In this document: piece after piece, positions 25,720 through 34,975 of the stretch
Layout: each line of letters begins with the position of its first letter
Numbering within the stretch: position 1 is the first letter of the stretch
Assembly: GCF_001905665.1 (NCBI RefSeq)
Contig: NZ_LIVX01000015.1
Coordinates: 62,001 to 126,000, forward strand
Origin: Streptomyces sp. CB02261
GTDB lineage: Bacteria > Actinomycetota > Actinomycetes > Streptomycetales > Streptomycetaceae
Length of the DNA stretch: 64,000 bases
Direction of reading: 5' to 3'
Translations under genes and position numbers: made by a program
The notes under the pieces: generated by a model
What the model saw: the letters and a program-made list of their open reading frames with translations, nothing else
Database searches by the model: none
Told to the model about the DNA's origin: nothing

Positions 25720-27303
25720 ATGAGTGTGGACACCAGAACGCCCCGGCCGGGGTTCGACGATCAGCCCGCGTTGAGCATGGTCAAGGTGGATTCCGATCCC
25801 GCCCAGGTGATCGTGAACCACGCCAGCTTCCGTGTGCGGCTCGCGCCGGCTCAGCCGAAGTTCGGCGCCGGCGCCCGTACCGCAGCCCTGTCCGGGGCCA
25901 CGGCCGGAGCGGGCGGGCCGCGCCGCCGTCCCGTCGTGTGGACCGGAAAGTCCTCACCGGGAGCGACCGGCCTCCTCCAGGCCGTCCGCGAGTCCTCCGT
26001 CTCCACCCTGGAGCCGGGCATGGGCCACCCCGGTCTCGACGCGGGCGCCACCCAGGCCATCCCGCGCATCGACGACACCATGCCCACCCCCGTGGTTCCC
26101 GCCGGCTCCGGACCGCTGCTGCCGCCGATGCGCCGAGCCGAGGGCGCGTACGACGAGCTGTACGCCCTCCGGCCCGAGACCGAGGGGCCCGGACCGTACG
26201 AGGACGAGGAGGCGCACGGCCGGCCCGCGCAGCGCCACGGGCAGGACAGCGTCCGGCACGCCTACTATCCCGGCCGCCGGATGAACCTCGGCGTCGTCCT
26301 CCTCCCGCTCCGCGTCTTCCTCGGCTTCATCTCCATCTACGCGGGCATGGGCAAGCTCTGCGACCCCGTCTACTTCGACGGCGGCGAGCGCGGCTCCATG
26401 GTGAAGTGGCTCAACTCCCTCCACCCGTGGGCCCTCGCCGAACCCCTCCGTGACTTCGCCCTCCAGCACCCGGTCGGCGCCGGACTCACCGTCGCCTTCC
26501 TCCAGGTCGTCGTCGGCGTCCTCACCGTCCTCGGCCTCTGGCAGCGCGTCGCCGCCGTCGTCGGCGCCCTGCTCTCCGCCGCGCTCCTGCTGACCGTCAG
26601 CTGGAGGACCGTCCCGGTCTACGACTCCGCCGACATCATCTACCTGGCCGCCTGGTCCCCGCTGATCATCGCCGGTGCCCCCGTCTACTCCCTCGACGGC
26701 CGCCTCGCCGGGGAGGCCTGGCGCACCCTCGGCCCCCGCGCCGACCTCTGGGACCTCCGCCGCCGCGTCATGCGGCGCAGCATCCTCGTCGCCTCCGTCG
26801 TCGTCGGTCTCACCCTCCTCGTCGGCTCCGTCCTCGGCGGCGCCGTCCGCTCCACCGAGATGATCACCGTCCCGGGCCCGAACGACGACCCGATCAACCA
26901 CCTCCCCGGTCAGCCGCTCCCGGCCGAGCCGACGCGCCGCGCGCCCTCCAAGACCGTGTCCACCGAGCCCGAGCCGTCCGCGACGAGCGAGGCCCCGGCG
27001 GAGCGCGAGGAGACGCAGGAGGCGACCCGGCCCACCGAGACGACCCGTGAGTCGACCCGGACCCAGGAGGAGCGGCGCCCGACCGCCACGCAGGGCAGCA
27101 GCACCGGCGGCAGCCGCACCCCGACCCGCTCCGAGCCGGAGCCCCCGCCGTCCACCACCGACACGCCGACCACCACCGGCGGCACGACGGGCGGCGGTTC
27201 GACGGGCGGCTCGACCGGCTCCACCGGTTCGACCGGCACCCCGTCCGAGAGCGGCTCGTCGACGGGCGGCGCGAGGAACCCGATCGGCGGGCTGTTGGGC
27301 TAG
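25720..27303 (+). CDS. DoxX family membrane protein with long Ser/Thr/Pro-rich C-terminal tail
   Basis: 527 aa. A disordered N-terminal region (about 1-185), a four-helix DoxX-type membrane core (about 188-345: LGVVLLPLRVFLGFISIYAGMGKLCDP, VAFLQVVVGVLTVLGLWQRV, VGALLSAALLLTVSW, IIYLAAWSPLIIAGA), another helix (SILVASVVVGLTLLVGSVLG, about 358-378), then about 145 residues dominated by Thr, Ser, Glu, Arg and Gly (TTGGTTGGGSTGGSTGSTGS-like), probably extracytoplasmic and a candidate for O-glycosylation. DoxX proteins are linked to membrane redox and oxidative-stress complexes. A TTAGAT motif overlaps the assumed ATG at 25720, so an in-frame GTG at 25726 may be the true, possibly leaderless, start. 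Confidence 0.82.
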   Translation: MSVDTRTPRPGFDDQPALSMVKVDSDPAQVIVNHASFRVRLAPAQPKFGAGARTAALSGATAGAGGPRRRPVVWTGKSSPGATGLLQAVRESSVSTLEPGMGHPGLDAGATQAIPRIDDTMPTPVVPAGSGPLLPPMRRAEGAYDELYALRPETEGPGPYEDEEAHGRPAQRHGQDSVRHAYYPGRRMNLGVVLLPLRVFLGFISIYAGMGKLCDPVYFDGGERGSMVKWLNSLHPWALAEPLRDFALQHPVGAGLTVAFLQVVVGVLTVLGLWQRVAAVVGALLSAALLLTVSWRTVPVYDSADIIYLAAWSPLIIAGAPVYSLDGRLAGEAWRTLGPRADLWDLRRRVMRRSILVASVVVGLTLLVGSVLGGAVRSTEMITVPGPNDDPINHLPGQPLPAEPTRRAPSKTVSTEPEPSATSEAPAEREETQEATRPTETTRESTRTQEERRPTATQGSSTGGSRTPTRSEPEPPPSTTDTPTTTGGTTGGGSTGGSTGSTGSTGTPSESGSSTGGARNPIGGLLG

Positions 27304-27315
27304 GTCTCGTACGGA

Positions 27316-27367
27316 GGAACAGCAGGAGGGCGGCACCGCGGATGCGGTGCCGCCCTCCTGCTGTTCC
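27316..27367. terminator. Very strong bidirectional terminator
   Basis: A perfect 24-bp inverted repeat, GGAACAGCAGGAGGGCGGCA-plus-4 at 27316-27339 and its complement at 27344-27367, with a GGAT tetraloop (27340-27343). It separates convergent DoxX (plus) and nucleotidyltransferase (minus) genes. Confidence 0.95.
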
Positions 27368-27382
27368 CGGTCCCGCCCGGCC

Positions 27383-28102
27383 TCAGCCCCTCTGCGAGGC
27401 GAGCTCCTTCGCGGCCTCGGTGAGGTCCTTGGCGGTGTCGATGGCCCTCCAGTACGCCCCCTGGGGCAGCGGGAAGCCCGCCAGGCGCCGCTCGCGCGCG
27501 AGCCGGGGGAACGTGGTGCGCTCGTGGTCGCCCACCTCCGGGAGGAGCTCCGTGAAGGCGGCGGAGAAGACGTACACGCCGGCGTTGATGAGGAACGGCG
27601 ACGGCGGCGACTCGACGAAGTCGGTGATGTGCCCGAAGGTGTCGGTCTCGACGGCGCCCCACGGGATCCGGGGGCGGGCCAGGGCGAGTGTGGCGAGGGC
27701 GTCGCGCTCCGCGTGGAAGGCGGCCATCTCGCGCAGCGAGAAGCGGGTCCAGATGTCGCCGTTGGTGGCGTACCAGGGCTGGTCCGGCGCGGGCAGGTGC
27801 GCGGCGGCGTACTTGAGCCCGCCGCCGCGGCCCAGGGGCTCGCTCTCGACGACCGTGGTCACCTTGAGCGGCAGGTCGGCGCCCGCCAGCCACTCCTGGA
27901 GCACCTCGGCCAGATGGCCGCAGGAGATGACCGCGTCGGTCACGCCCTCGGCGGCGAGCCAGGAAAGCTGATGGCCGATGATCGGGATCCCGGTGCCCGG
28001 GATCTCGACCATCGGCTTGGGGCGGTCGTCGGTGTACGGGCGGAGCCGTGAGCCCTGGCCGCCCGCCAGGACCACGGCCTGCGTCGGAGAGGTGTTGTGC
28101 AT
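27383..28102 (-). CDS. Sugar-phosphate nucleotidyltransferase (NTP_transferase family)
   Basis: 239 aa. The nucleotidyl-transferase signature is VVLAGGQGSRLRPYTDDRPKPMVEI, followed by PIIGHQLSWLAAEGVTDAVI, ATNGDIWTRF (Asp of the metal site) and INAGVYVF. This is the GlmU/RmlA/HddC-like fold that activates a sugar 1-phosphate with an NTP. It is short, with no C-terminal left-handed helix, as in mannose-1-phosphate guanylyl- or heptose-phosphate transferases. The sugar is unknown. It lies 53 bp downstream of the small secreted-protein gene on the same strand. Confidence 0.88.
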   Translation of the reverse strand: MHNTSPTQAVVLAGGQGSRLRPYTDDRPKPMVEIPGTGIPIIGHQLSWLAAEGVTDAVISCGHLAEVLQEWLAGADLPLKVTTVVESEPLGRGGGLKYAAAHLPAPDQPWYATNGDIWTRFSLREMAAFHAERDALATLALARPRIPWGAVETDTFGHITDFVESPPSPFLINAGVYVFSAAFTELLPEVGDHERTTFPRLARERRLAGFPLPQGAYWRAIDTAKDLTEAAKELASQRG

Positions 28103-28155
28103 ACGGGGAACGATAGGCGCCCCGTACGGCCGACTGCCGGACGTGCGACGGCGCC

Positions 28156-28566
28156 TCAGCTCGCGCGCATCACGCCGGTGGCGTACGAGGTGTCACAGAC
28201 CGGGCGGGAGAAGGACTGGGCGCGGGAGGGGCCGTACTGCTCGACGGCGGCGCGGCCGAGGGAGCGGGCGATGGACATGCAGTGCTTGGCGAGGGAGGGC
28301 CGGTTCTCCACCTCACGCTGGAGGTGGGTGAGAGCCGTGCCGGGATCCTTCTCCTGGAGCTCCGCGAGGAGCTGGTCGCGCAGGATGTCCTGCGGGGCGC
28401 GGGACTTGGCGCGGACGGAGACCTCGGAGGAGGATGCCGTGAGCTGGGTCCCGGCGTCCTGGCCGGCCCACGGAACGGCGGACACCGCGAGCGTTCCCGA
28501 GAGCACCAGGACGACGGGCAGGACGAGGGCGAGAGAGCGGCCGATTCGGCGGGCAGTGTGCGTCAC
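28156..28566 (-). CDS. Small secreted protein of unknown function
   Basis: 136 aa. A clear signal peptide (MTHTARRIGRSLALVLPVVLVLSGTLAVSA) is followed by a helical body (LRDQLLAELQEKDPGTALTHLQREVENRPSLAKHCMSIARSL) and a C-terminal segment with a second Cys (RPVCDTSYATGVMRAS). The two Cys could form a disulphide outside the cell. I do not recognise the family; it may be a conserved Streptomyces secreted protein. Confidence 0.75.
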   Translation of the reverse strand: MTHTARRIGRSLALVLPVVLVLSGTLAVSAVPWAGQDAGTQLTASSSEVSVRAKSRAPQDILRDQLLAELQEKDPGTALTHLQREVENRPSLAKHCMSIARSLGRAAVEQYGPSRAQSFSRPVCDTSYATGVMRAS

Positions 28567-28751
28567 GCACGAGAGCGTAGCGGCCGGTAGTGAAATGGCG
28601 ACATTTAGTCACTCTCGCGAGGGATGGTTCGAAGCGGCTTTTCGAATCCCGTGTTGACGCGGGAGGTGGATACGGGCTCCGAATGACGGGTTCTGCCGCG
28701 ATCTGCCGGGGTCTGCCGGGGTTTCGCGAAGTAAACCACCACTTAGACCAA

Positions 28752-28782
28752 CGGCCCCGTATCTGCAAGAGACACGGGGCCG
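28752..28782 (-). terminator. Terminator after msiK
   Basis: CGGCCCCGT (28752-28760) and ACGGGGCCG (28774-28782) form a 9-bp stem with a 13-base loop, 35 bp beyond the msiK stop on the minus strand. Confidence 0.75.
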
Positions 28783-28816
28783 AGGAGAGGTCGTCGTCGC
28801 ACCGACCGGTCGCGGG

Positions 28817-29914
<1,098 letters not shown>

Positions 29915-29971
29915 GGTGATGTGTCCCTTCACCGGCAGGAACGTGCCGGACGATCCGAGTAAAGGAAGGAT

Positions 29972-29987
29972 TGAGGTCTAGTCCACC
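29972..29987. promoter_or_regulatory. DasR-like operator (dre) upstream of msiK
   Basis: TGAGGTCTAGTCCACC matches the core of the dre consensus ACTGGTCTAGACCAGT and is nearly the same as the site upstream of nagK (AAAGGTCTAGTCCACT). It lies 58-73 bp upstream of the msiK ATG. DasR is the GntR/HutC-type repressor released by glucosamine-6-phosphate; the dasR gene itself is not in the window. Confidence 0.7.
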
Positions 29988-29997
29988 AGGGTGAACT

Positions 29998-30015
29998 CCA
30001 GGTGACGCTACCTGG
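29998..30015. promoter_or_regulatory. Inverted repeat CCAGGT-N6-ACCTGG upstream of msiK
   Basis: Perfect 6-bp arms, 11 bp beyond the dre-like site. It is a possible operator for a second sugar regulator; no family can be named. Confidence 0.4.
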
Positions 30016-30096
30016 CGATCCGGGATCTGTCAGTACTCCCGGGGCCGTGAGATTTCCGACCGCCCGACGGACGACGTTGGATACACTGCACTCGCT

Positions 30097-30173
30097 GCCT
30101 CCTTAGCTCAGCTGGCCAGAGCACCGCTCTTGTAAAGCGGGGGTCGTCGGTTCGAACCCGACAGGGGGCTCCA
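30097..30173 (+). tRNA. tRNA-Thr (anticodon TGT)
   Basis: The acceptor stem GCCTCCT pairs with AGGGGGC; D-arm TAGCTCAGCTGGCCAGAGCA; anticodon loop CTTGTAA gives TGT (Thr, ACA codons); the TpsiC arm carries GGTTCGAACC; the CCA end is encoded (30171-30173). A clear hairpin terminator with a T-run follows. It marks the left edge of the accessory stretch. Confidence 0.95.
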
Positions 30174-30186
30174 GGCAGGACGTGCG

Positions 30187-30219
30187 AAGACCCCCGACCG
30201 ATCTTGGTCGGGGGTCTTT
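30187..30219 (+). terminator. Terminator after tRNA-Thr
   Basis: AAGACCCCCGACC (30187-30199) pairs with GGTCGGGGGTCTT (30206-30218), followed by T. A perfect 13-bp stem with a 6-base loop. Confidence 0.92.
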
Positions 30220-30309
30220 GGCATCTACGGGTGACGTCAACGGCTCCGGTCGGCCGAGGAGCGAAACGCGGAGGTGCCGGCTCCCGGGCCTGGCAGGCAG
30301 GATCGTGCC

Positions 30310-30762
30310 ATGTCGACCGATGTCAGCGGAATGATCGAGTGCCGGCCGGGGGCTCGGCTGTGGGGTCCGGATGATGAGGACACGGTCTGGGAAGCGGGCA
30401 TCGACCTCTTCCTGCTGAACAGGGGCAACGCCTACGACGGCCTGGCCTGTCTCTTCGGGATCCGCAACTCCTTCGGCTTCCGTCCGCTTGCTGAGGACCG
30501 AGGCTTTCCGGATGACGCGTCGGAAGGGCTGCGCCGTGAGTTCGCCGGCTACGGCGGCCCTCACTCCGTGTACGGGACGACATGGGTGACCTGGGCCGAG
30601 CTGTCCGCCACCGACTGGCAGGAGACGAACGCCTCCGGAACACGAAGTCGCGCATCGGCCGCAGGGCCCGACACCGACTGGGGTCGCGTCTGGAGCGTCA
30701 TGCGGATCCTCGGCGAAGTCCACGGCGCGGAGAACGTGCGTCTCGTCGTCTGGTTCCACTGA
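30310..30762 (+). CDS. Unrecognised 150-aa protein, first gene of the accessory stretch
   Basis: I do not recognise the family. A compact acidic, aromatic-rich protein without a signal peptide or membrane segments: MIECRPGARLWGPDDEDTVW, IDLFLLNRGNAYDGLACLFG, HSVYGTTWVTWAELSATDW and a C-terminal VMRILGEVHGAENVRLVVWF. Such Trp/Phe-rich single-domain proteins are common in immunity-protein-like and other poorly characterised accessory cassettes. ATG at 30310 is preferred (METs upstream are in poor context). It starts 90 bp after the tRNA terminator and is followed by other small orphan genes. Confidence 0.65.
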   Translation: MSTDVSGMIECRPGARLWGPDDEDTVWEAGIDLFLLNRGNAYDGLACLFGIRNSFGFRPLAEDRGFPDDASEGLRREFAGYGGPHSVYGTTWVTWAELSATDWQETNASGTRSRASAAGPDTDWGRVWSVMRILGEVHGAENVRLVVWFH

Positions 30763-30919
30763 CTCGACCCTCTGACGCATCCGATGCCGACGCAGGGGAG
30801 CCAGGCAGATGGCGGGGAGCGGGATCGGGCGTGAGCGACCATCCCTTGGTGTCGTCGTTGTTCGTCGAGGGACCACGGGCTGAGGTCGCGCACGTCGGCT
30901 CGTCGGGGGCGCGCCTACC

Positions 30920-31126
30920 ATGGCGCGCATGACGGATGGGCAGGACCGTGATCGTCTCAGTGACGAAGAGGTCGCGCAGATGATGAATTTGTGGCGGCGG
31001 TACTGCGCTCACGAGCTGGATCAGTGGGAGGCTCTCCAAACGGAGACGCCGTACGGGCCAGTCTTCGTCTTCATGACCCGGTCCCTTCCCCAAGGGTGGG
31101 AGCCCTCAATGTTCCGGGAGTTCTGA
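30920..31126 (+). CDS. Small protein of unknown function (68 aa)
   Basis: The protein has a charged helical start (RDRLSDEEVAQMMNLWRRYCAHELDQWEALQTE) and a short C-terminal part (PYGPVFVFMTRSLPQGWEP). No membrane segment. Two in-frame ATGs (30920, 30929) are possible and neither has a good Shine-Dalgarno. The amino-acid composition is protein-like, which favours a real gene, but support is modest. Confidence 0.5.
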   Translation: MARMTDGQDRDRLSDEEVAQMMNLWRRYCAHELDQWEALQTETPYGPVFVFMTRSLPQGWEPSMFREF

Positions 31127-31423
31127 GCAACCCTGATGCTCCCCGACGCCCAGCCTGTGCTTCCACCGACGTGCTCTGCGCCCTCCGCCGGGAGCCGGCC
31201 CTTCGGGCAGCGTGGGGAAGGGGTCCACGGTGGGCCCTGAGGGGGCGCGTTTTCCCAGCGCCGGCCCTTTTCGCGTGATCACGGTCGCTCCGTGCCAGAT
31301 GTGCGAGTTCTTGGGTAGGGGCACTGTCAGCACTGTCATCATGCGATCGACGACGGCTGGTCCTCAGACAGGGTCCAGCCGGTCCAGTAGGTCTTGACGT
31401 GGTTCGGCAGTGTCCGGGAGACC

Positions 31424-32134
31424 ATGGAAGGGACTGCGACCTTGACGCACGCTGACTCACTCACCGAGACCCTGGCGAACGCCCGGGTCATCCTCTTCGA
31501 CTTCGACGGGCCCGTGTGTGACGTGTTCGCGGGACTTCCGGCGCCCGAGGTCGCGCGGGAGCTGGCCGCGCTCCTCGCCGTCGAGGACGAAGCCGCGGGC
31601 GTGGCTGCAGCCCGGACGGACGATCCGATCGAGGTTCTGCGCATCGCGCACGATGCCGACTCCGAGCTCGGCCAGAAGATCGAGCAGGCCCTGACGGGCG
31701 CCGAGGTGCGAGCCGTCGCGGTGGCCGGGCAGCCGACACCAGGTGCCGTCGAGGCACTCCAGGCGGCCCGTGCGGCCGGTCGGGGGGTCGCGGTGGTGAG
31801 CAACAACTCCGCCGAGTGCGTACGGGTCTTCCTGGAACTCCACGGCTTGGAGGAGTACGTCACGAAGATCGTGGGCCGCCCTGCCGAGCAGCCGCACCTG
31901 ATGAAGCCGAACCCGTTCCCGCTCATCACGGCAGCCGAGCAGATGCACATCGACGTCACGAGCTGCACCCTGATCGGCGACTCCCTCACGGACGTCCAGG
32001 CCGCGCACGCGGCCGGGGCAACGGTCATCGGCTACGCCGACAAGCCCCACAAGGCGGACCTCTTCGCCGAGGCGCAGGCAGACGCCATCACCGAAGACAT
32101 GCACGCCGTCGCCGACGTACTCACCGCGACGTAG
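31424..32134 (+). CDS. HAD-superfamily hydrolase (phosphatase)
   Basis: 236 aa. HAD motif I ILFDFDGPVCDVFAG (nucleophile Asp and general acid Asp), motif II VAVVSNNSAE, motif III Lys in HLMKPNPFPL, motif IV TLIGDSLTDVQAA. A helical cap sits between motifs I and II, as in subfamily IA phosphatases (phosphoglycolate phosphatase-like). Substrate unknown. ATG at 31424 follows GGGAG and gives a short N-terminal extension. Unlike many HAD proteins, motif I has PVCD rather than TLxD, which is seen in several Streptomyces HAD proteins of unknown role. Confidence 0.87.
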   Translation: MEGTATLTHADSLTETLANARVILFDFDGPVCDVFAGLPAPEVARELAALLAVEDEAAGVAAARTDDPIEVLRIAHDADSELGQKIEQALTGAEVRAVAVAGQPTPGAVEALQAARAAGRGVAVVSNNSAECVRVFLELHGLEEYVTKIVGRPAEQPHLMKPNPFPLITAAEQMHIDVTSCTLIGDSLTDVQAAHAAGATVIGYADKPHKADLFAEAQADAITEDMHAVADVLTAT

Positions 32135-32324
32135 GAAGCTCACGGACAACTGGCGCGGTTGGCAGGTGCTCCCCCTCGGCATCCACCGGTGCCTTCGACG
32201 GCGACGCTTCCGTCAGGGTGACGAGCGCCGCGCAGCCGGATGACCCGTAGCCCGGCGGTCTCGCTGACACGGACCGAGGAACGGTGGGTGTTGCGGCGCT
32301 CGACGTTCGGAGCCAGGCATCCAC

Positions 32325-32681
32325 ATGACGAAGGCGAATCCCATGGACGGCTTCCGGAACGTCTACGACCTGCTGGACCAGGTCCGCCTCCGCCCCGGCA
32401 TGTGGGTTCCCGGCAGCTCGCTGACGCACCTGGACACCATGCTGATCGGCTACAGCGTGGCCTTGACCGTGCACGACGCCGAGGAGGACTTCCCCTTCTG
32501 GACTCCCGGCCGCGAGTCGCCCTTCGACACCTGGCTCCGCAAGCGCAACGGGTACGAGAGCTCCCTGCGCTGGTCCGCGCAGATCGAGCGGGAGGCCGCC
32601 GCCGTGGGCATGCCTGCCATCGAGCTCTTCTTCACCCTCCTCGACCAGTTCCGAGCCGAGTGCGGTCAGCCGACGCGGTGA
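32325..32681 (+). CDS. Unrecognised 118-aa protein, immunity-protein-like composition
   Basis: A single compact domain: MDGFRNVYDLLDQVRLRPGMWVPG, then SLTHLDTMLIGYSVALTVHD, FPFWTPGRESPFDTWLRKRN, and a C-terminal helix IELFFTLLDQFRAE. The RLRPGMW(V/I)PG followed by a helix and an acidic, aromatic loop recurs, as far as I recall, in small orphan proteins found near polymorphic-toxin immunity genes, but I cannot assign a named family. It has no Shine-Dalgarno better than a GAAGGC. It lies 54 bp from the convergent SUKH gene. Confidence 0.6.
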   Translation: MTKANPMDGFRNVYDLLDQVRLRPGMWVPGSSLTHLDTMLIGYSVALTVHDAEEDFPFWTPGRESPFDTWLRKRNGYESSLRWSAQIEREAAAVGMPAIELFFTLLDQFRAECGQPTR

Positions 32682-32735
32682 GGGTTTCTCTCGTAGACGC
32701 CCACGGTGTCTGTCAGCACCCCAAATCGGCCCATG

Positions 32736-33302
32736 TCAGCATCCACGGGCCGTTCCCTCCCCGATCCGGGCGGCAGCCCTCTCCCATGGGGTCGGTTCTG
32801 CCACGTCCGGGTGCTCGTCGGCGTCTTCCTCGTACCACCCTGTTCCGGTGAGCCAGGTCTCGAGCCAGGCGGTCAGGCTGTCGGCGTCGAGGAACCAGGC
32901 GGTGGCTCCGTCGTCCGTCATCGCGTTCGGTTCGAAGAGGAGGACCTGGGCGGTCTCGCTGTGGCAGTCCACCGCGGCGTACATGGCGCAGCCCCAGTCG
33001 AGGATCGGCAGCACGCCCGCCGGCCAGTACGGTGTCTCGCCCTCGGCCGAGGCCGAGCGTTCGGAGCGGTACTCGCTCAGTACCGTGCGGCCCGTTCCCA
33101 CCAGCGGGAGGAGCTGGTAGTCGGGGCCGAAGCCGCCGTTGGCCACCTCTCGGTACAGGCTCGCCAGCAGGGGTGGGAGCGGGAAGCCGAGGGCCGCCTC
33201 CGCCGATGCCACCTCCTCGGCGCCGGCGACGGGAGGCAAGGTCCGCGACGTGGCCCTGGCCTTCGCCGCCACGCGTCGCACGAGGTCTTCGCTGGTCTTC
33301 AC
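32736..33302 (-). CDS. SMI1/KNR4 (SUKH) family protein, probable immunity protein
   Basis: 188 aa. The SUKH signature is visible: VASAEAALGFPLPPLLASLYREVANGG, then FGPDYQLLPL, ending in a Trp-rich C-terminal part (LTAWLETWLTGTGWYEE). SUKH proteins commonly act as immunity proteins against contact-dependent or polymorphic toxins, often as orphans arrayed in accessory regions. No toxin gene is adjacent, although the secreted PA14/FnIII gene follows divergently. GTG start at 33302. The tail after residue 160 is acidic and Pro/Glu-rich, then Arg/Gly. Confidence 0.85.
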   Translation of the reverse strand: MKTSEDLVRRVAAKARATSRTLPPVAGAEEVASAEAALGFPLPPLLASLYREVANGGFGPDYQLLPLVGTGRTVLSEYRSERSASAEGETPYWPAGVLPILDWGCAMYAAVDCHSETAQVLLFEPNAMTDDGATAWFLDADSLTAWLETWLTGTGWYEEDADEHPDVAEPTPWERAAARIGEGTARGC

Positions 33303-33404
33303 GTCCGTGATCCTGGCAGGCGCCTATGACAGCGGTGCAGGGCAACCTTTCGGCGCCGGCGGGAGTCTTGGTGCTGCACATTCGCTGATGCGTGAAGGAT
33401 CCCC

Positions 33405-34838
33405 GTGTATCTGAAGAGTCTCGTCGCCACCTCCGTCGGTGGCGCCATGTCGGCCGTCGTCCTCGGCGGGCTGCTCGCCGCCGCCCCGCAGGCTGCCGCC
33501 GCCGGAACCAGCTGTTCGGCCGGCGTCTTCATGCGGACGTTCTACAAGAACACCTCGTTCACCGGCACCCCCGTGAAGACCGACTGCGACAGCGCCGTCA
33601 GCGAGAGCTGGGCCGGCAGCCCCGTCGCCGGAGTGCCGGTGAACAACTTCGGCGTCCGCTGGTGGATGGCGCGCGACTTCGGCTCCGGCGGGCCCTTCAC
33701 GTTCGCCGTCCTGGCCACCGACGGCGTCCGTGTCTACGTGGACGGTGTCCGCAAGATCGACCTGTGGGCCGGCACCGGCGACACCGCCCGCGGCAGGAAC
33801 GTCCATCTCGTCGTCCCCCCGGGCCGCCACACCGTGCGCGTCGACTACGCCAACTGGACCGGCGCCGCGAAGGTCAAGTTCGCCTACGCGCCCCGGACCG
33901 CCGCCGTGTACGACAAGGTGAAGCCGCTCGCGCCCGTCGGCGTGCGGACGACCTACAACACCACCACGCGGAAGACCACCGTCTCCTGGACGGCCAACAA
34001 GGAGATGGACCTCGCGGGGTACTCGCTCCACCGGCGGCCCGTCGGCGGCACCACCTGGACGACCGTCACCTCCTCCACCACCGCCCGCAGCCACACCGAC
34101 CCCCTCGTGAACCCCGGCGACCGCACGCCGTACTACTACGAGGTGCGCGCCAAGGACAGGGCGGGCAACATCTCCGCGGGCAGCGCGGACGCCCTCGTGC
34201 GTCCCCTGCCCATCGTCACCTCCCTGACCGGCACCTTCGACAAGGTGACCCGCAAGGTCACCCTGAAGTGGCCCCTGAACACCGAGCCGCACTTCGACCA
34301 CTACACGGTCCTGAGCAACGACAAGGTGGACGGCTCCTACGTCTGGGTCCCGCTGGGCACCACCAGGGGCAACACCTGGACCACCGCCCCCATCGCCGCC
34401 GACGGCGAGACGCGCCACTACCGCGTCCTCGTGACCAACGACGGCGGCACCACCACCCCCAGCCCCGTGGGGCTCGACGCCCTCGCCCCCCACGAGCTCT
34501 GGCTGGAGATCCCCGACGGCATCGCCCCCGGCTACGCCCCCGACCTGACCCTGGGTTCCTGCGCGGGCGGTGTCCAGGCCACCGCCACCGACTACACGCC
34601 GGCCCCGATCCGCGACTTCGTCGGCCTGGAGATCGAGCGCCGGGCGCCGGGGGCGACCGCCTGGTCGGTCGTCGTGAGCAAGACCTACGACCCGCGCCGC
34701 GAACCGGCCACCGTCACCGTCTGCGCCGCCCAGGCCGCCGACGGGAGCAGCCACGAGTACCGGGCCCGTACGTATGACGCGGCGGGGAACTACTCGCCGT
34801 ACAGCGAGATCCGGTCCGTGGCCCTGCCGGTGGGCTGA
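33405..34838 (+). CDS. Secreted protein with PA14-like and fibronectin type III-like domains
   Basis: 477 aa. A signal peptide (MYLKSLVATSVGGAMSAVVL to about residue 33, AQAAAA cleavage context), a PA14-like module (about 38-165: FYKNTSFTGTPVKTDCDSAV, WWMARDFGSGGPFTFAVLATDGVRVYVDG), then at least two fibronectin-III-like repeats (about 175-265 and 270-360: TTRKTTVSWTANKEMDLAGYSLHR, TRKVTLKWPLNTEPHFDHYTV) and a C-terminal beta-rich segment. No catalytic motif is seen, so it may bind carbohydrate or surfaces. GTG at 33405 with GAAGGA at good spacing. Divergent from the SUKH gene. Confidence 0.82.
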   Translation: MYLKSLVATSVGGAMSAVVLGGLLAAAPQAAAAGTSCSAGVFMRTFYKNTSFTGTPVKTDCDSAVSESWAGSPVAGVPVNNFGVRWWMARDFGSGGPFTFAVLATDGVRVYVDGVRKIDLWAGTGDTARGRNVHLVVPPGRHTVRVDYANWTGAAKVKFAYAPRTAAVYDKVKPLAPVGVRTTYNTTTRKTTVSWTANKEMDLAGYSLHRRPVGGTTWTTVTSSTTARSHTDPLVNPGDRTPYYYEVRAKDRAGNISAGSADALVRPLPIVTSLTGTFDKVTRKVTLKWPLNTEPHFDHYTVLSNDKVDGSYVWVPLGTTRGNTWTTAPIAADGETRHYRVLVTNDGGTTTPSPVGLDALAPHELWLEIPDGIAPGYAPDLTLGSCAGGVQATATDYTPAPIRDFVGLEIERRAPGATAWSVVVSKTYDPRREPATVTVCAAQAADGSSHEYRARTYDAAGNYSPYSEIRSVALPVG

Positions 34839-34975
34839 CGTCGATCCGTCCGTTCCTGACGTCCCGGGCCACCTTGGTGCGGGACGTACCGGCCGAGTCA
34901 CTCATGCGTTCGGGATTTCAGTCGGACGCAGCAGCTCGGCGTGCACATGGCGGGCCGGCCGGTGAGGCTGGCGTC

